Below are positions 1 to 7,382 of a DNA stretch of 38,696 nucleotides, piece by piece (positions within the stretch are counted from its first letter, which is position 1; every line of letters starts with the position of its first letter). Source of the DNA: a virus; IMG/VR virus record IMGVR_UViG_3300036719_002531, positions 1 through 38,696 of that record; one strand, given 5' to 3'. Both the position numbers and the translations under genes were made by a program. Under the pieces are notes generated by a model. It was not told where the DNA came from and did no database searches. It worked only from the letters and a program-made list of their open reading frames with translations.

Positions 1-702
1 TCAGATACAGAGCAAGAGCAGACCCCCACAGAAGAAGAGTCACAACCCACATCCCCCGAAGAAACTGACGGAACCGAGGACCCTGTGGACGCACCCCCTT
101 CTGAAGAATCAGAAGAGCAAGAACAAGACAACCAAGAGCAAGAAAATCAGTCTGAAGAATCATCCCCACAGCCTACACCAGAAACCGTCATCTCTGATGC
201 ACTTGCTGATGGCAAGTTAACAGCCGCAGAGGTAACTGCTGTTGTCACAGCGATTGTGGAAAACCTACAACCAGGGGAAGCCGTATCTAGCGAGACTTTA
301 CAAGAGGCTGGAATTACCTACAGTGATTTGCCTCCTGAAACACCTGTTGATGTTAGAACCGATGAGAACGGTAATGAGGTTATCATTACTGCAGAAGTTG
401 CAGCAGCCCTCACCCTCCTTGAAAACCCTTCAGAATTAATTGGCGCAATATTTGATGACCCAGGTCAAGTTCTTCTTGCACTGGGAAGTATTGGTGCAGA
501 CATGTCCGAAGAAGAACGTGAAGAAGCAACAAAGATGGTTGTAGCAACTGTAGTCGCTGCGGGTGCTGCTATCAATGCAGCAACTGCAGCCGCTGCCGCA
601 GCAGCCGCTGCAACAACGACTGGAGGGTCAACTGGAGGCAGCAGTTCAGGTGGCGGTGCGCCAACTGGAGATAGTAAGGCCGTTAGGAGACGACGTAAAT
701 GA
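1..702 (+). CDS. Acidic, alanine-rich protein, 5'-truncated by the window edge
   Basis: The reading frame is open from base 1, so this is the C-terminal part of a larger protein; the GTG at 85 is only an internal candidate start. The visible part begins with a Glu/Gln/Ser/Pro-rich acidic linker of about 60 residues. A compact helical-looking region follows (VISDALADGKLTAAEV onward, then a segment around DVRTDENGNEV). Near the C-terminus there is a long Ala/Val stretch that could be a membrane helix, then a Gly/Ser linker and a basic end (RRRRK). The layout resembles a surface or envelope-anchored protein, but I do not recognise a named family. It sits directly before small membrane proteins, so a lysis or envelope role is possible but unproven. 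Confidence 0.7.
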   Translation, partial: SDTEQEQTPTEEESQPTSPEETDGTEDPVDAPPSEESEEQEQDNQEQENQSEESSPQPTPETVISDALADGKLTAAEVTAVVTAIVENLQPGEAVSSETLQEAGITYSDLPPETPVDVRTDENGNEVIITAEVAAALTLLENPSELIGAIFDDPGQVLLALGSIGADMSEEEREEATKMVVATVVAAGAAINAATAAAAAAAAATTTGGSTGGSSSGGGAPTGDSKAVRRRRK

Positions 703-866
703 TTAAATTCCTGAAAGATATGCTCGACCAACTATGGACATTGCTGGGTATGTTTATTGCCTGGATTGTGCTTGATGGCAGCGCAAAAGACGTAGTAGGA
801 GTAGCCACTATTGCAACTTTGTTTGCATGGATGGTGACGTATCCCTTGCGCAACCGCGAAGATTAA
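699..866 (+). CDS. Small two-helix membrane protein, holin-like candidate (55 aa)
   Basis: The ATG overlaps the stop of the preceding gene (ATGA), which argues for translational coupling. The 55-residue product begins MIKFLKDMLDQLW, has a first hydrophobic stretch (TLLGMFIAWIVL), a short charged turn (DGSAKD) and a second hydrophobic stretch (VVGVATIATLFAWMV), and ends in a charged tail (RNRED). Two membrane helices, very small size and a position beside other membrane genes fit a holin or a small phage membrane protein. No sequence motif proves holin function. Confidence 0.65.
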   Translation: MIKFLKDMLDQLWTLLGMFIAWIVLDGSAKDVVGVATIATLFAWMVTYPLRNRED

Positions 867-908
867 GAGATTATGTACTTTGAGAAGGGCATCTCATTTA
901 GGAGATAT

Positions 909-1100
909 ATGGATAAGAAAGCACTAGAAGCAGCAGTGGGTACATACGTACGCGCTGCGGCCGCAGCAGTTGCTGCTCTGTACATGAGCGGTATTTCGGA
1001 CCCAAAGACTTTGCTTAATGCATTTATTGCAGGTCTTCTCGGACCATTGGCTAAAGCACTCAATCCAAAAGACCCGTCATACGGGTTCGGCAAGAAGTAG
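909..1100 (+). CDS. Small membrane protein, holin-like candidate (63 aa)
   Basis: The product starts MDKKALEAAVGTYVRAAAAA and has two hydrophobic Ala-rich stretches, one around AAAAAVAALYMSG and one around LLNAFIAGLLGPLA. It ends in a short polar tail (NPKDPSYGFGKK). I chose ATG 909 because AGGAG lies at 900-904 and the conserved-looking part begins there. An in-frame ATG at 873 would add 12 residues. Small size and two hydrophobic segments fit a holin-like or accessory membrane protein. It lies between two other membrane-protein genes, which supports a small lysis or envelope cluster. Confidence 0.65.
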   Translation: MDKKALEAAVGTYVRAAAAAVAALYMSGISDPKTLLNAFIAGLLGPLAKALNPKDPSYGFGKK

Positions 1101-1115
1101 CACGGGAGTAGGAAG

Positions 1116-1493
1116 ATGACGCTTGAGGCAATTGCTGGTGCAATTATTTTGGTCGCATCAGTCTTTATTTCCTTGGGCGTCATCTTTCGTCCAGGCTATA
1201 AGAGAGTAAAAGAACTTGGTGACTGGTTTGACCATTTCAAAAGAGACTGGGTTGGCGAAGACGGGGCTCCAGGTCGAGACCGTATTCCTGGAGTTATGGA
1301 ACGTCTTAACAAATTGGACGGTGAACTAAGCCAAAATGGTGGTAAGTCAACCAAAGATGTAGTCAATAAAATGCTATACAAGCAAGAAAAGATGGAAGAG
1401 AAGGTTGACGTAATGTTGGAGGCCTTCGTGGAGATGGGCGAGCGTTTAGTAAATATTGAGGACTCTTTAGCAGTCCAAAATCCTAAAGACTAG
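1116..1493 (+). CDS. Membrane-anchored coiled-coil protein, DUF2746-like
   Basis: The start has a good purine-rich site (GGGAGTAGGAAG) just upstream. The 125-residue product opens with one N-terminal membrane helix (roughly residues 4-24, IAGAIILVASVFISLGVIF). A conserved-looking polar region follows (about 28-60, with ELGDWFDHFKRDWVGEDG and PGRDRIPGVMERL), then a heptad-rich helical tail. This arrangement matches small actinobacteriophage membrane proteins of the DUF2746 type, usually found near lysis genes. The family call is from memory of its architecture and is moderate. Its exact role is not known. Confidence 0.65.
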   Translation: MTLEAIAGAIILVASVFISLGVIFRPGYKRVKELGDWFDHFKRDWVGEDGAPGRDRIPGVMERLNKLDGELSQNGGKSTKDVVNKMLYKQEKMEEKVDVMLEAFVEMGERLVNIEDSLAVQNPKD

Positions 1494-1507
1494 GAGATTA
1501 TTATCCT

Positions 1508-1906
1508 ATGGCTCAAATAGGCGACCGCAACTGGAATCCCGTCCTTGGTTTAGTCCGCATGCTTCCAGGAACAGTGAGTCCAAACGAGGCGCAATCGCGT
1601 GCGATGGAAATGCACAAAGCACAATATGCATCGCATCAATACGGCATGGAACTAGAAAGCCATAAGGCTGGTCTAGCAGAAGAATCTGCACAGGCACAAC
1701 ATGGTCGCAATATGGAATTTTTTAGTTCAGTACTTCGTCATGCAAAACATGAAACACCAATTCATTTAAGCATTGGTGATGTAAGTACTCAGTTTACAAA
1801 GAAACCAAAACCAACTCCTAGAACAAAAGCAGCACCTACAAAGACTCCGCGTCCTCTACCTGTGCGTGACCCAAAGACTGGTCGCATGATGAGAGCGCCT
1901 GAGTAA
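1508..1906 (+). CDS. Hypothetical protein, helical core with basic Pro-rich tail (132 aa)
   Basis: I do not recognise this gene. Its first half is polar and probably helical, with many His, Met and Gln residues (around RAMEMHKAQYASHQYGMEL). The second half is a basic Pro/Thr/Lys-rich tail (KKPKPTPRTKAAPTKTP) that is probably disordered. A purine-rich stretch (AGGAGATT) lies about 10 bases before the ATG. The stop TAA overlaps the ATG of the next gene by one base, so the two are probably translated together. Confidence 0.55.
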   Translation: MAQIGDRNWNPVLGLVRMLPGTVSPNEAQSRAMEMHKAQYASHQYGMELESHKAGLAEESAQAQHGRNMEFFSSVLRHAKHETPIHLSIGDVSTQFTKKPKPTPRTKAAPTKTPRPLPVRDPKTGRMMRAPE

Positions 1907-2241
1907 TGCCTGCAACACTAACAGGAGACGACGACTCTTATAAGAACTTTCGGTCTGGGTATGAAGACAGACACGCTCCGCTTACTCCTACAGAAAAGAA
2001 GATGGTTAGATTTTCTAATCGTTCTTTTTCAGACCTCTCTCAAAGAGACTCTGCTATTCGTTCTAAATTTGGTATGCATTCAGTTGATTACTACAGAAGA
2101 TTAGAAACAATAAAAGACCATCCACAACTTGGCAAACAATCACGAAGCAGACTGTCTAATCTCATGTCTACTCCAGGACCGATGACTGGTGGAACACCTA
2201 CTATGGATAGCAAACAATTCTCACACGGATTGGATTGGTAA
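1906..2241 (+). CDS. Hypothetical protein (111 aa)
   Basis: This is an unrecognised soluble, hydrophilic protein rich in Ser, Arg and Thr, for example around RFSNRSFSDLSQRDSAIRSK. It starts one base inside the stop of the upstream gene and ends one base inside the next ATG, so it belongs to a tightly coupled run of small genes. No catalytic motif, membrane helix or signal peptide is visible. Nearby small virion-like genes make a minor structural role possible. Confidence 0.55.
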   Translation: MPATLTGDDDSYKNFRSGYEDRHAPLTPTEKKMVRFSNRSFSDLSQRDSAIRSKFGMHSVDYYRRLETIKDHPQLGKQSRSRLSNLMSTPGPMTGGTPTMDSKQFSHGLDW

Positions 2242-2519
2242 TGGCAAAAAAGTCTGAAGCATGGCAACGCAAAGAAGGTAAGAACACTAAAGGCGGCCTT
2301 AACGAAAAGGGACGCAAGTCCTACGAAAAAGCAAACCCTGGCTCTGACCTTAAGCCACCAGTAAAGAAAGAACAGGCTGCAAAGTCTAAGAAGTCAGCAG
2401 CACGTCGCAAATCATTTTGCGCTAGGATGGAAGGCATGAAGAGTAAGAACACCTCTTCAAAGACTGCTAGAGACCCTAACAGTCGGATTAACAAATCACT
2501 ACGAGCATGGGACTGCTAA
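2241..2519 (+). CDS. Small basic protein, DUF6321-like (92 aa)
   Basis: The sequence carries a set of motifs I associate with a widespread small phage/aquatic-bacterial family (DUF6321-like). These are an N-terminal SEAWQRKEGKN...GGLNEKGRKSYE, a central NPGSDLKPPV, a RRKSFCARMEGMK motif, and a C-terminal TARDPNSRINKSLRAWDC. The family has no established function; the basic character suggests nucleic-acid or virion association. I start it at ATG 2241, which overlaps the preceding TAA. An in-frame TTG at 2235 is also possible but less likely. The family name is recalled, not searched. Confidence 0.7.
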   Translation: MAKKSEAWQRKEGKNTKGGLNEKGRKSYEKANPGSDLKPPVKKEQAAKSKKSAARRKSFCARMEGMKSKNTSSKTARDPNSRINKSLRAWDC

Positions 2520-2693
2520 ATGTTTACACAACTACTTATTAAACTTGGTCTGAAGAAAGACCACAAAGCATTTATTGAAAGCCTATTAAAGGAACTGGAT
2601 GCGGTTGAACCTGCAAAGAAGAAGAAGGCTCCAGTAAAGAAAGCCGCTGCAAAGAAGACAGCAGCAAAGAAGGCTGCAAAGAAGGCTAAGTAA
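2520..2693 (+). CDS. Small protein with histone-H1-like Lys/Ala tail (57 aa)
   Basis: ATG 2520 follows the stop of the preceding gene directly. The first 30 residues (MFTQLLIKLGLKKDHKAFIE...) look like an amphipathic helical head. The rest is a repetitive Lys/Ala/Pro tail (APVKKAAAKKTAAKKAAKK) like the C-terminal tail of histone H1 or bacterial HU-like proteins. Such tails bind DNA non-specifically, so a DNA-condensing or packaging-associated role is plausible but inferred only from composition. The stop overlaps the next ATG by one base (TAATG). Confidence 0.6.
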   Translation: MFTQLLIKLGLKKDHKAFIESLLKELDAVEPAKKKKAPVKKAAAKKTAAKKAAKKAK

Positions 2694-2932
2694 TGAAGTG
2701 CGCTAACTGCGATTTAGATGCCTTCTTTGTCTATCAAATAACAAAGACGTATGAAATCTTCTATTGCGGTAAGCACCTGCCTAAATTCTTACTAGAGCGT
2801 AAGAAAGCCGAACTCTTAAAAACTACAGACGAATGGTCTGCAGCAAAAATGGAAGTTCAAGGAGCAGTTGCTCCTGAAGAACCTAAACCAAAGCGCAAGA
2901 AAAAGGCGGCTGAAGAACCGAGTGAAGAATGA
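2693..2932 (+). CDS. Small zinc-ribbon-like protein (79 aa)
   Basis: The N-terminal half holds a likely metal site: C3 and C6 (MKCANCD) with C25 and H28 (YCGKHL). This CxxC...CxxH spacing is typical of a short zinc ribbon. The second half is a basic then acidic low-complexity tail (KPKRKKKAAEEPSEE). It starts inside the previous stop and overlaps the next gene (ATGA). The zinc site is visible, but its partner, protein or nucleic acid, cannot be told. Confidence 0.6.
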   Translation: MKCANCDLDAFFVYQITKTYEIFYCGKHLPKFLLERKKAELLKTTDEWSAAKMEVQGAVAPEEPKPKRKKKAAEEPSEE

Positions 2933-3165
2933 AGGTCATTCGCAAGTTCGCAGTGCAAGGACATGCTGTACCATCGTCCTCACACAGTCCAAGAGGACCG
3001 TTTCCTCCTGAAGTCCTAGCAGGACCTCAGATGGCTTACGGCGATAACCATTCGGATTCCTTACACCCAGCACTAGACGAGGTTCGTTTCTTCAAATGCC
3101 GCGAATGCGAAGAAGTCCTCTTTGAAACTGAACTAAACAACCACACATGTGAGGAAGAAAACTAA
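2929..3165 (+). CDS. Small protein with C-terminal CxxC/HxC zinc site (78 aa)
   Basis: The C-terminus has C57-x2-C60 and H72-x-C74 (FFKCREC ... NNHTC), a compact zinc-finger-like arrangement. The N-terminal 50 residues are Pro/His/Ser-rich without an evident fold. It overlaps the upstream zinc-ribbon gene by four bases and the downstream gene by one. Two adjacent small zinc proteins could form a pair, but there is no direct evidence of function. Confidence 0.55.
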   Translation: MKVIRKFAVQGHAVPSSSHSPRGPFPPEVLAGPQMAYGDNHSDSLHPALDEVRFFKCRECEEVLFETELNNHTCEEEN

Positions 3166-3863
3166 TGGCAACAAATAACAATGGAAACCTGCTCGATGAC
3201 GCAGGTAACGTAGCAATTGATTTCGTATGGGGCAACATCCCTATGCAACCAAACGATGTCCGTCCAGACAATGCAGGTGCAACTCTTTCGGACACAGTTT
3301 ACACAAGAGTAGCGGGTCGTCTAGACCCAGCATTAGATAACCACATCATCGCTCTTTCAGGATGGGGCGGATACCCACTATTCACAGCAAACTCAGCAGG
3401 AGAAGATGTAGTTGGTGCAACTGACTACGTACTCGTACCTAACGTACTTGGACTTACAACAGCCCTTGCAACTGACGCAATGAAGGACGCATCACTCGTT
3501 CCTACAACTGCAACAGCAGCATCGAACGTAGGCAAGACTATTACAGCAGCAGCCCGTACAGCAGGTTCAGCAGTTATCTCAATTACTTGTGCAAGCCACG
3601 GCTTTGTTGCAGGTAACAAGGTAACAGTCTCTGATGTTTCTGGTGGAGATGGCGTAAACGGAGTTTGGACAGTTCTTGCTGTTACAAACGCAAACGTATT
3701 CACCGTAACTGGAACAGCAACTACAGTTCAGGCTCTAACAAGTCTTGCTGGTGTTGTTTCTGGTGTTGCTGGAACAATCAAGACTCAATCAGTTGCCGCA
3801 GGTGCAAACAACACTGCACCAGGTGCAGCAGTAACAATTACACCATTCGCAGCAGCCTCTTAA
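3165..3863 (+). CDS. Probable virion surface protein with PASTA-like motif (232 aa)
   Basis: The protein is rich in Ala, Thr, Val and Asn and poor in charged residues, typical of phage beta-structured capsid-decoration or fibre proteins. Around residues 91-111 there is a PASTA-like segment (VPNVLGLTTALATDAMKDAS), the motif class that binds uncrosslinked peptidoglycan in Ser/Thr kinases and penicillin-binding proteins. A second region (about 142-184, CASHGFVAGNKVTVSDVSG...) matches a beta-sandwich type common in phage tail and decoration proteins. It may decorate the virion and touch the cell wall. Low confidence applies to its exact location in the particle. Confidence 0.65.
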   Translation: MATNNNGNLLDDAGNVAIDFVWGNIPMQPNDVRPDNAGATLSDTVYTRVAGRLDPALDNHIIALSGWGGYPLFTANSAGEDVVGATDYVLVPNVLGLTTALATDAMKDASLVPTTATAASNVGKTITAAARTAGSAVISITCASHGFVAGNKVTVSDVSGGDGVNGVWTVLAVTNANVFTVTGTATTVQALTSLAGVVSGVAGTIKTQSVAAGANNTAPGAAVTITPFAAAS

Positions 3864-3871
3864 TATAAAAG

Positions 3872-4708
3872 ATGCCAAGAGTTAGAGGAGGAGGAGCAGC
3901 CAAGGGTCCACGCCCTGCTGCCCTCCCCTCTTCTCAGGAACTTTTAGGAGCAATGGGAAAGCCTTATGGCTTTGGCCCAAGACAAACTAGAGGAATGACA
4001 AATCTCCTCTCTCAAGAGGGCGGATTTCAAAGCCCATTTTCTGCATTACCTACAGCCGCTTCTTCTGGCGAATTTTTTGAAACTATCTCTTTACTAGACG
4101 CAGATGACACTATGCGTTATTACAATCCTCAGACACCTGATGAGGTTGCAAAAAGAAACCAAGCAGGAGAAGCAGTCTTTCCAAAATTTGGAGAAGACGT
4201 CTACTACGTTGATGCTCAAGGAAACTTTGTAGACCGCTCTGCTGGACGCAAGTACTACGATGAAGACTTAGACACTGGTGAAACAGTTATTCCTGGTGAA
4301 AAAGGACCTCAATTTGAGGAATCAGATGCACCTGCACCCCTGTCGCTTGTTCCTACCTCTACAACTAACCCTGACCGTCCACGTACAGTAGCGGCAGGCT
4401 ATGACCGTCAACGCTCAGTTCTTACAGTTGTGTTTCGTGATGGTACTTATTATAACTATTATGAAGTAAGCACCACAGAGTGGCAAGACTTTAAACGACG
4501 CGTTTCTAAAGGACAGTTTATTTACAAGTACTTAGACTTTAAACCTCGTGGACCTGCAAGCGTCTCATCTCTTCCTGCGTACGCACGTACTGCCTTGTAC
4601 AAGGTCACTCGTGCTATACAGTTAACTAACGAACGTAAGCAGTATGACCGTATGGCTAAAAAGAACACCCCTAAAGCACCAAAGGCAAATAAACCAAGAA
4701 AGAGATAA
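3872..4708 (+). CDS. KTSC-domain protein, possible minor virion protein (278 aa)
   Basis: The C-terminal part, roughly residues 168-215, matches the KTSC domain pattern: a conserved GYDRQRSVLTVVF strand pair, DGTYYNYYEV, and an SKGQFIYKYL segment. KTSC domains are small beta-rich modules seen in phage and bacterial proteins, sometimes linked to lysyl-tRNA synthetases, with no firm function. The N-terminal half is Gly/Pro-rich and less ordered. The C-terminus is strongly basic (KKNTPKAPKANKPRKR). The stop is directly followed by the next ATG. A minor structural role is likely from context. Confidence 0.65.
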   Translation: MPRVRGGGAAKGPRPAALPSSQELLGAMGKPYGFGPRQTRGMTNLLSQEGGFQSPFSALPTAASSGEFFETISLLDADDTMRYYNPQTPDEVAKRNQAGEAVFPKFGEDVYYVDAQGNFVDRSAGRKYYDEDLDTGETVIPGEKGPQFEESDAPAPLSLVPTSTTNPDRPRTVAAGYDRQRSVLTVVFRDGTYYNYYEVSTTEWQDFKRRVSKGQFIYKYLDFKPRGPASVSSLPAYARTALYKVTRAIQLTNERKQYDRMAKKNTPKAPKANKPRKR

Positions 4709-5101
4709 ATGCCAAAGGCACACAATATTGGACCACTATTTGTACAAGTGACTAAATTCCCCTATGAATGGGATGGAAAACTGCTTGTTCGTGGTTGGAC
4801 TCAAGAGATTGAGGAACCCTTTAGAACTTCTGAACCCCTAATATTTAAACTCCCCAACTACCGTGCTCTAGTCATCGGGCGTTGGACTGGTGCGAAAGAT
4901 GAGGAAGACGCGCTAAACTCAGCGCTAGAAAGGCGGGATTTAACTTACGATGATTTTACGGAAAAAGCGGGATGGACACCAGCCCCAGACTCGGATAGAG
5001 AAGAGAGTGTCGACGATTTCCACCCCAGATTTGATATCTTGGATGGAGCACTCAATGTACCTTATTGGCAAACACGTGACGATTTACCAAAAACAAAATA
5101 G
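4709..5101 (+). CDS. Hypothetical protein upstream of terminase (130 aa)
   Basis: I do not recognise this gene. It is a soluble, mixed alpha/beta-looking protein with several aromatic residues (PYEWDGKLLVRGWTQEI). Its C-terminal half is acidic (PAPDSDREESVDDFHPRFD). It starts directly after the KTSC gene stop and lies a short distance upstream of the large terminase, the place where a small terminase subunit is often found. The sequence shows no helix-turn-helix or clear small-terminase signature, so I do not assign that role. Confidence 0.55.
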   Translation: MPKAHNIGPLFVQVTKFPYEWDGKLLVRGWTQEIEEPFRTSEPLIFKLPNYRALVIGRWTGAKDEEDALNSALERRDLTYDDFTEKAGWTPAPDSDREESVDDFHPRFDILDGALNVPYWQTRDDLPKTK

Positions 5102-5186
5102 TTCTGCTGACTTAGATGAGGTTCTCATGGGCGCAGAAGCGTTCCATGCCATTGCAAAAGAATTGAAGAAAAGACACGTCTCCTGA
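5055..5186 (+). CDS. Possible small ORF overlapping the preceding gene (43 aa)
   Basis: The ORF from ATG 5055 encodes MYLIGKHVTIYQKQNSSADL followed by a helical, charged C-terminus (AEAFHAIAKELKKRHVS). It overlaps the end of the previous gene by 47 bases; an internal ATG at 5128 could start a still shorter product. The non-overlapping part reads like real protein, with an amphipathic helix and no rare pattern. No family is recognised and the evidence is weak. Confidence 0.35.
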   Translation: MYLIGKHVTIYQKQNSSADLDEVLMGAEAFHAIAKELKKRHVS

Positions 5187-5225
5187 TATGATTACTACGC
5201 GTTGCCTCTCTACAGGTCTGGCGTT

Positions 5226-5246
5226 GACCCACCCAAAAGGTGGGTC
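5226..5246 (+). terminator. Perfect 8-bp hairpin before the terminase gene
   Basis: GACCCACC (5226-5233) and GGTGGGTC (5239-5246) form a perfect 8-bp stem around a CAAAA loop. It sits between the small-gene run and the terminase gene. No strong T-run follows (TCGCTGTTT), so it may be a weak terminator, an RNA-processing site or a structured leader that covers the terminase start region. Confidence 0.5.
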
Positions 5247-5260
5247 TCGCTGTTTAATGG

Positions 5261-6844
5261 GTGCATATGGAACACGATAAGTTTGAAGAAATCAATCCTG
5301 AGTTTTACTTACAGGACGAACAACCGATTGAAGAGTCAATTGATGAGCCTCTTGATGAACTGTCGCAACAATTTGTAAATAAACTAATTGACAAGATGCT
5401 TGAGTTCCTTGTAGTACTTGTGGGCCATGACTTGCATCCTTATCAAAAACCACTTGCTCGTCGCATTATGGAATCTGTAATTATTAATGACGGTGAAGAA
5501 ATCACTGCCCTTGCTTCTCGTCAGTCAGGAAAGTCAGAGACGGTTGCAGACACTGTTGCAACAATGATGATTTTACTTCCACGTCTTGCAAAACTTTATC
5601 CAGATTTATTAGGAAAGTTTAAAGATGGAATTTGGGTTGGTTTGTTTGCTCCTACAGAATCACAGGCTGAAACTTTATTTGGTAGAACAGTTACACGTTT
5701 GAGTTCAGAACGGGCTTTAGAGATTATGGGAGACCCAGAGATTGACGACACTGCCGCACGCGTGGGAGGAGTGACTCGTCAGATTCGTCTAAAGAAATCA
5801 GGCTCCACTATCACAATGATGACAGCAAACCCACGAGCAAAGATTGAATCAAAGTCCTTTCACCTTATCATCATTGATGAGTGTCAAGAAGCAGATGACT
5901 TTGTTGTCTCTAAATCTATCTCTCCTATGTTGGCGTACTACGCAGGAACAATGGTAAAAACTGGAACTCCAACAACAAGTAAGAACAACTTTTATCGTGC
6001 TATTCAAATGAACCGCAGACGACAGACTGGAAGAAGTTCTAGACAAAACCATTTTCAATGGGACTGGAAAGATGTAGCAAAGTTCAATGCTAACTACGAA
6101 AAGTTCATTAGAAAAGAAATGCTTCGTATTGGTGAAGACTCAGATGAATTTCAAATGTCGTATAACTGCAAATGGCTTCTTGAACGAGGAATGTTTGTTA
6201 CATCAACAATCATGGATGAACTTGGAGACACTTCACAAGAGTTAGTGAAGTCTTGGCACAAGACTCCCGTTGTTGTTGGCATTGACCCTGCTCGTAAAAC
6301 GGATAGTACTGTTGTAACAGTTGTTTGGGTTGACTGGGATAGGCCAGATGAGTTTGGTTACTTTGACCATCGTGTCCTTAACTGGTTAGAGATGCAAGGA
6401 GACGATTGGGAAGAGCAGTACTACCAGATTGTTAACTTCTTAGAGAACTACGATGTATTGGCGGTTGGTGTTGACGCAAATGGTGTTGGTGACGCGGTTG
6501 CGCAACGTTTGAAGTTACTTCTCCCAAGAGCAGAGGTTATGTCTCTGACCTCTAGCCCATCAGAACAATCAAAACGTTGGAAGCACTTGCAAGCCTTAAT
6601 TCAACGACGAATGATTTCCTGGCCGTCTCACGCTAAAACACGGCGCCTAAGAACTTGGAAGCGTTTTTACCAACAGATGGTGGATGCAGAGGTTCAGTAC
6701 AAAGGTCCTAATTTCCTTGTAGCCGCCCCAGACGAGTCCTACGCACACGATGACTTTGTGGACTCTTTGTCGATAGCCTGTTCTTTAACACAGGACCTTG
6801 TAATGCCAGAAATTGTGGCTTCTACTAATCCTTTTTTTGGTTAA
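5261..6844 (+). CDS. terL: Large terminase subunit (ATPase/nuclease)
   Basis: The large terminase drives packaging of phage DNA into the prohead and cuts the concatemer. The N-terminal ATPase domain shows a Walker A-like loop (SRQSGKS, residues 86-92) and a Walker B (LIIIDE, 202-207). An SGTPTTS-type coupling region is represented by TGTPTTS (234-240). The C-terminal RNase H-like nuclease shows acidic residues at GIDPARKTDST (D342), GVDANGVGD (D405) and AHDDFVDS (D497/D498/D501). Length (527 aa) is normal. The ORF begins at GTG 5261, but ATG 5267 is equally possible. No small terminase subunit could be recognised upstream. Confidence 0.93.
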   Translation: MHMEHDKFEEINPEFYLQDEQPIEESIDEPLDELSQQFVNKLIDKMLEFLVVLVGHDLHPYQKPLARRIMESVIINDGEEITALASRQSGKSETVADTVATMMILLPRLAKLYPDLLGKFKDGIWVGLFAPTESQAETLFGRTVTRLSSERALEIMGDPEIDDTAARVGGVTRQIRLKKSGSTITMMTANPRAKIESKSFHLIIIDECQEADDFVVSKSISPMLAYYAGTMVKTGTPTTSKNNFYRAIQMNRRRQTGRSSRQNHFQWDWKDVAKFNANYEKFIRKEMLRIGEDSDEFQMSYNCKWLLERGMFVTSTIMDELGDTSQELVKSWHKTPVVVGIDPARKTDSTVVTVVWVDWDRPDEFGYFDHRVLNWLEMQGDDWEEQYYQIVNFLENYDVLAVGVDANGVGDAVAQRLKLLLPRAEVMSLTSSPSEQSKRWKHLQALIQRRMISWPSHAKTRRLRTWKRFYQQMVDAEVQYKGPNFLVAAPDESYAHDDFVDSLSIACSLTQDLVMPEIVASTNPFFG

Positions 6845-6916
6845 GCCACACAAAGTAGTAAAAAGGGTAGAAACTATCTACCAGGTATACCTAAACCTAG
6901 AAACAAGGAGTCTACA

Positions 6917-7312
6917 ATGGCTATTTCTCCAGCACCTCGCTTTCCAGAGCGTGCACCAAACGTCTACGAACGCAAAGCAGGGGACAACCCTGTACGTCGT
7001 GGACCACTACGCTTTGAAGAAGGCGTTGCAACCGATACCGATGTTCCAACCGACTTTATCAAAGGAATGCAATCAGGTGCAGCAGTTGCTCCTGGTCGTC
7101 CTAATCGTAACGCTCCAGTTTGGCAGAAGCCTGCCGCTGAAACTTTGTCAGAGCGTGCACACGTAGGTTCTGCTGCATGGATTGAAGCACCTACAATGCT
7201 AGGCGAGTTTGCTCACGGCACATACACAGACCGTGCAGAACAGATGATTGAAACTGTTATGCGTTCTGGTGGTCGTCAGCAACGTCCAGCCCCAACTGTC
7301 GTAAACGACTAG
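6917..7312 (+). CDS. Hypothetical protein between terminase and portal (131 aa)
   Basis: An AAGGAG site lies just before the ATG. The product is polar, Pro/Arg-rich and probably partly disordered in its first half (SPAPRFPERAPNVYERK). Its second half has a more compact helical look (AAWIEAPTMLGEFAHGTYTDRAEQMIETVMRSG). I do not recognise the family. Its position between terminase and portal and the hairpin behind it suggest a separately controlled small head-associated or virion protein. Confidence 0.6.
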   Translation: MAISPAPRFPERAPNVYERKAGDNPVRRGPLRFEEGVATDTDVPTDFIKGMQSGAAVAPGRPNRNAPVWQKPAAETLSERAHVGSAAWIEAPTMLGEFAHGTYTDRAEQMIETVMRSGGRQQRPAPTVVND

Positions 7313-7319
7313 TTATTTG

Positions 7320-7367
7320 ACAACCTGAACCCGCTCATACGGTAGTGTATGGGCGGGAACAGGTTGT
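7320..7367 (+). terminator. Two-tier long hairpin downstream of the 131-aa gene
   Basis: ACAACCTG (7320-7327) pairs with CAGGTTGT (7360-7367). After symmetrical AA/AA internal bases, CCCGCTCATAC (7330-7340) pairs with GTATGGGCGGG (7347-7357) with one G-T wobble and a 6-base loop. This 19-bp interrupted stem is too regular to be chance. It is followed by only a short TATT, then the strong GGAGGAG site of the next gene. It could be a terminator, a processing site or an mRNA stabiliser. Confidence 0.7.
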
Positions 7368-7382
7368 ATTCGGAGGAGTCAA

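Noticed and set aside
465-731. Antisense ORF with Ala/Val-rich product
   Set aside because: It mirrors the Ala-rich coding part of the plus-strand gene and has no ribosome site or neighbours on that strand.
4950-5054. Longer upstream extension of the 43-aa ORF
   Set aside because: It lies wholly inside the preceding gene in another frame and has an arginine/lysine-rich shadow composition; only the part from 5055 is kept, at low confidence.
4709-5101. Small terminase subunit
   Set aside because: Position fits, but no DNA-binding helix-turn-helix or characteristic small-terminase pattern is visible in the protein.
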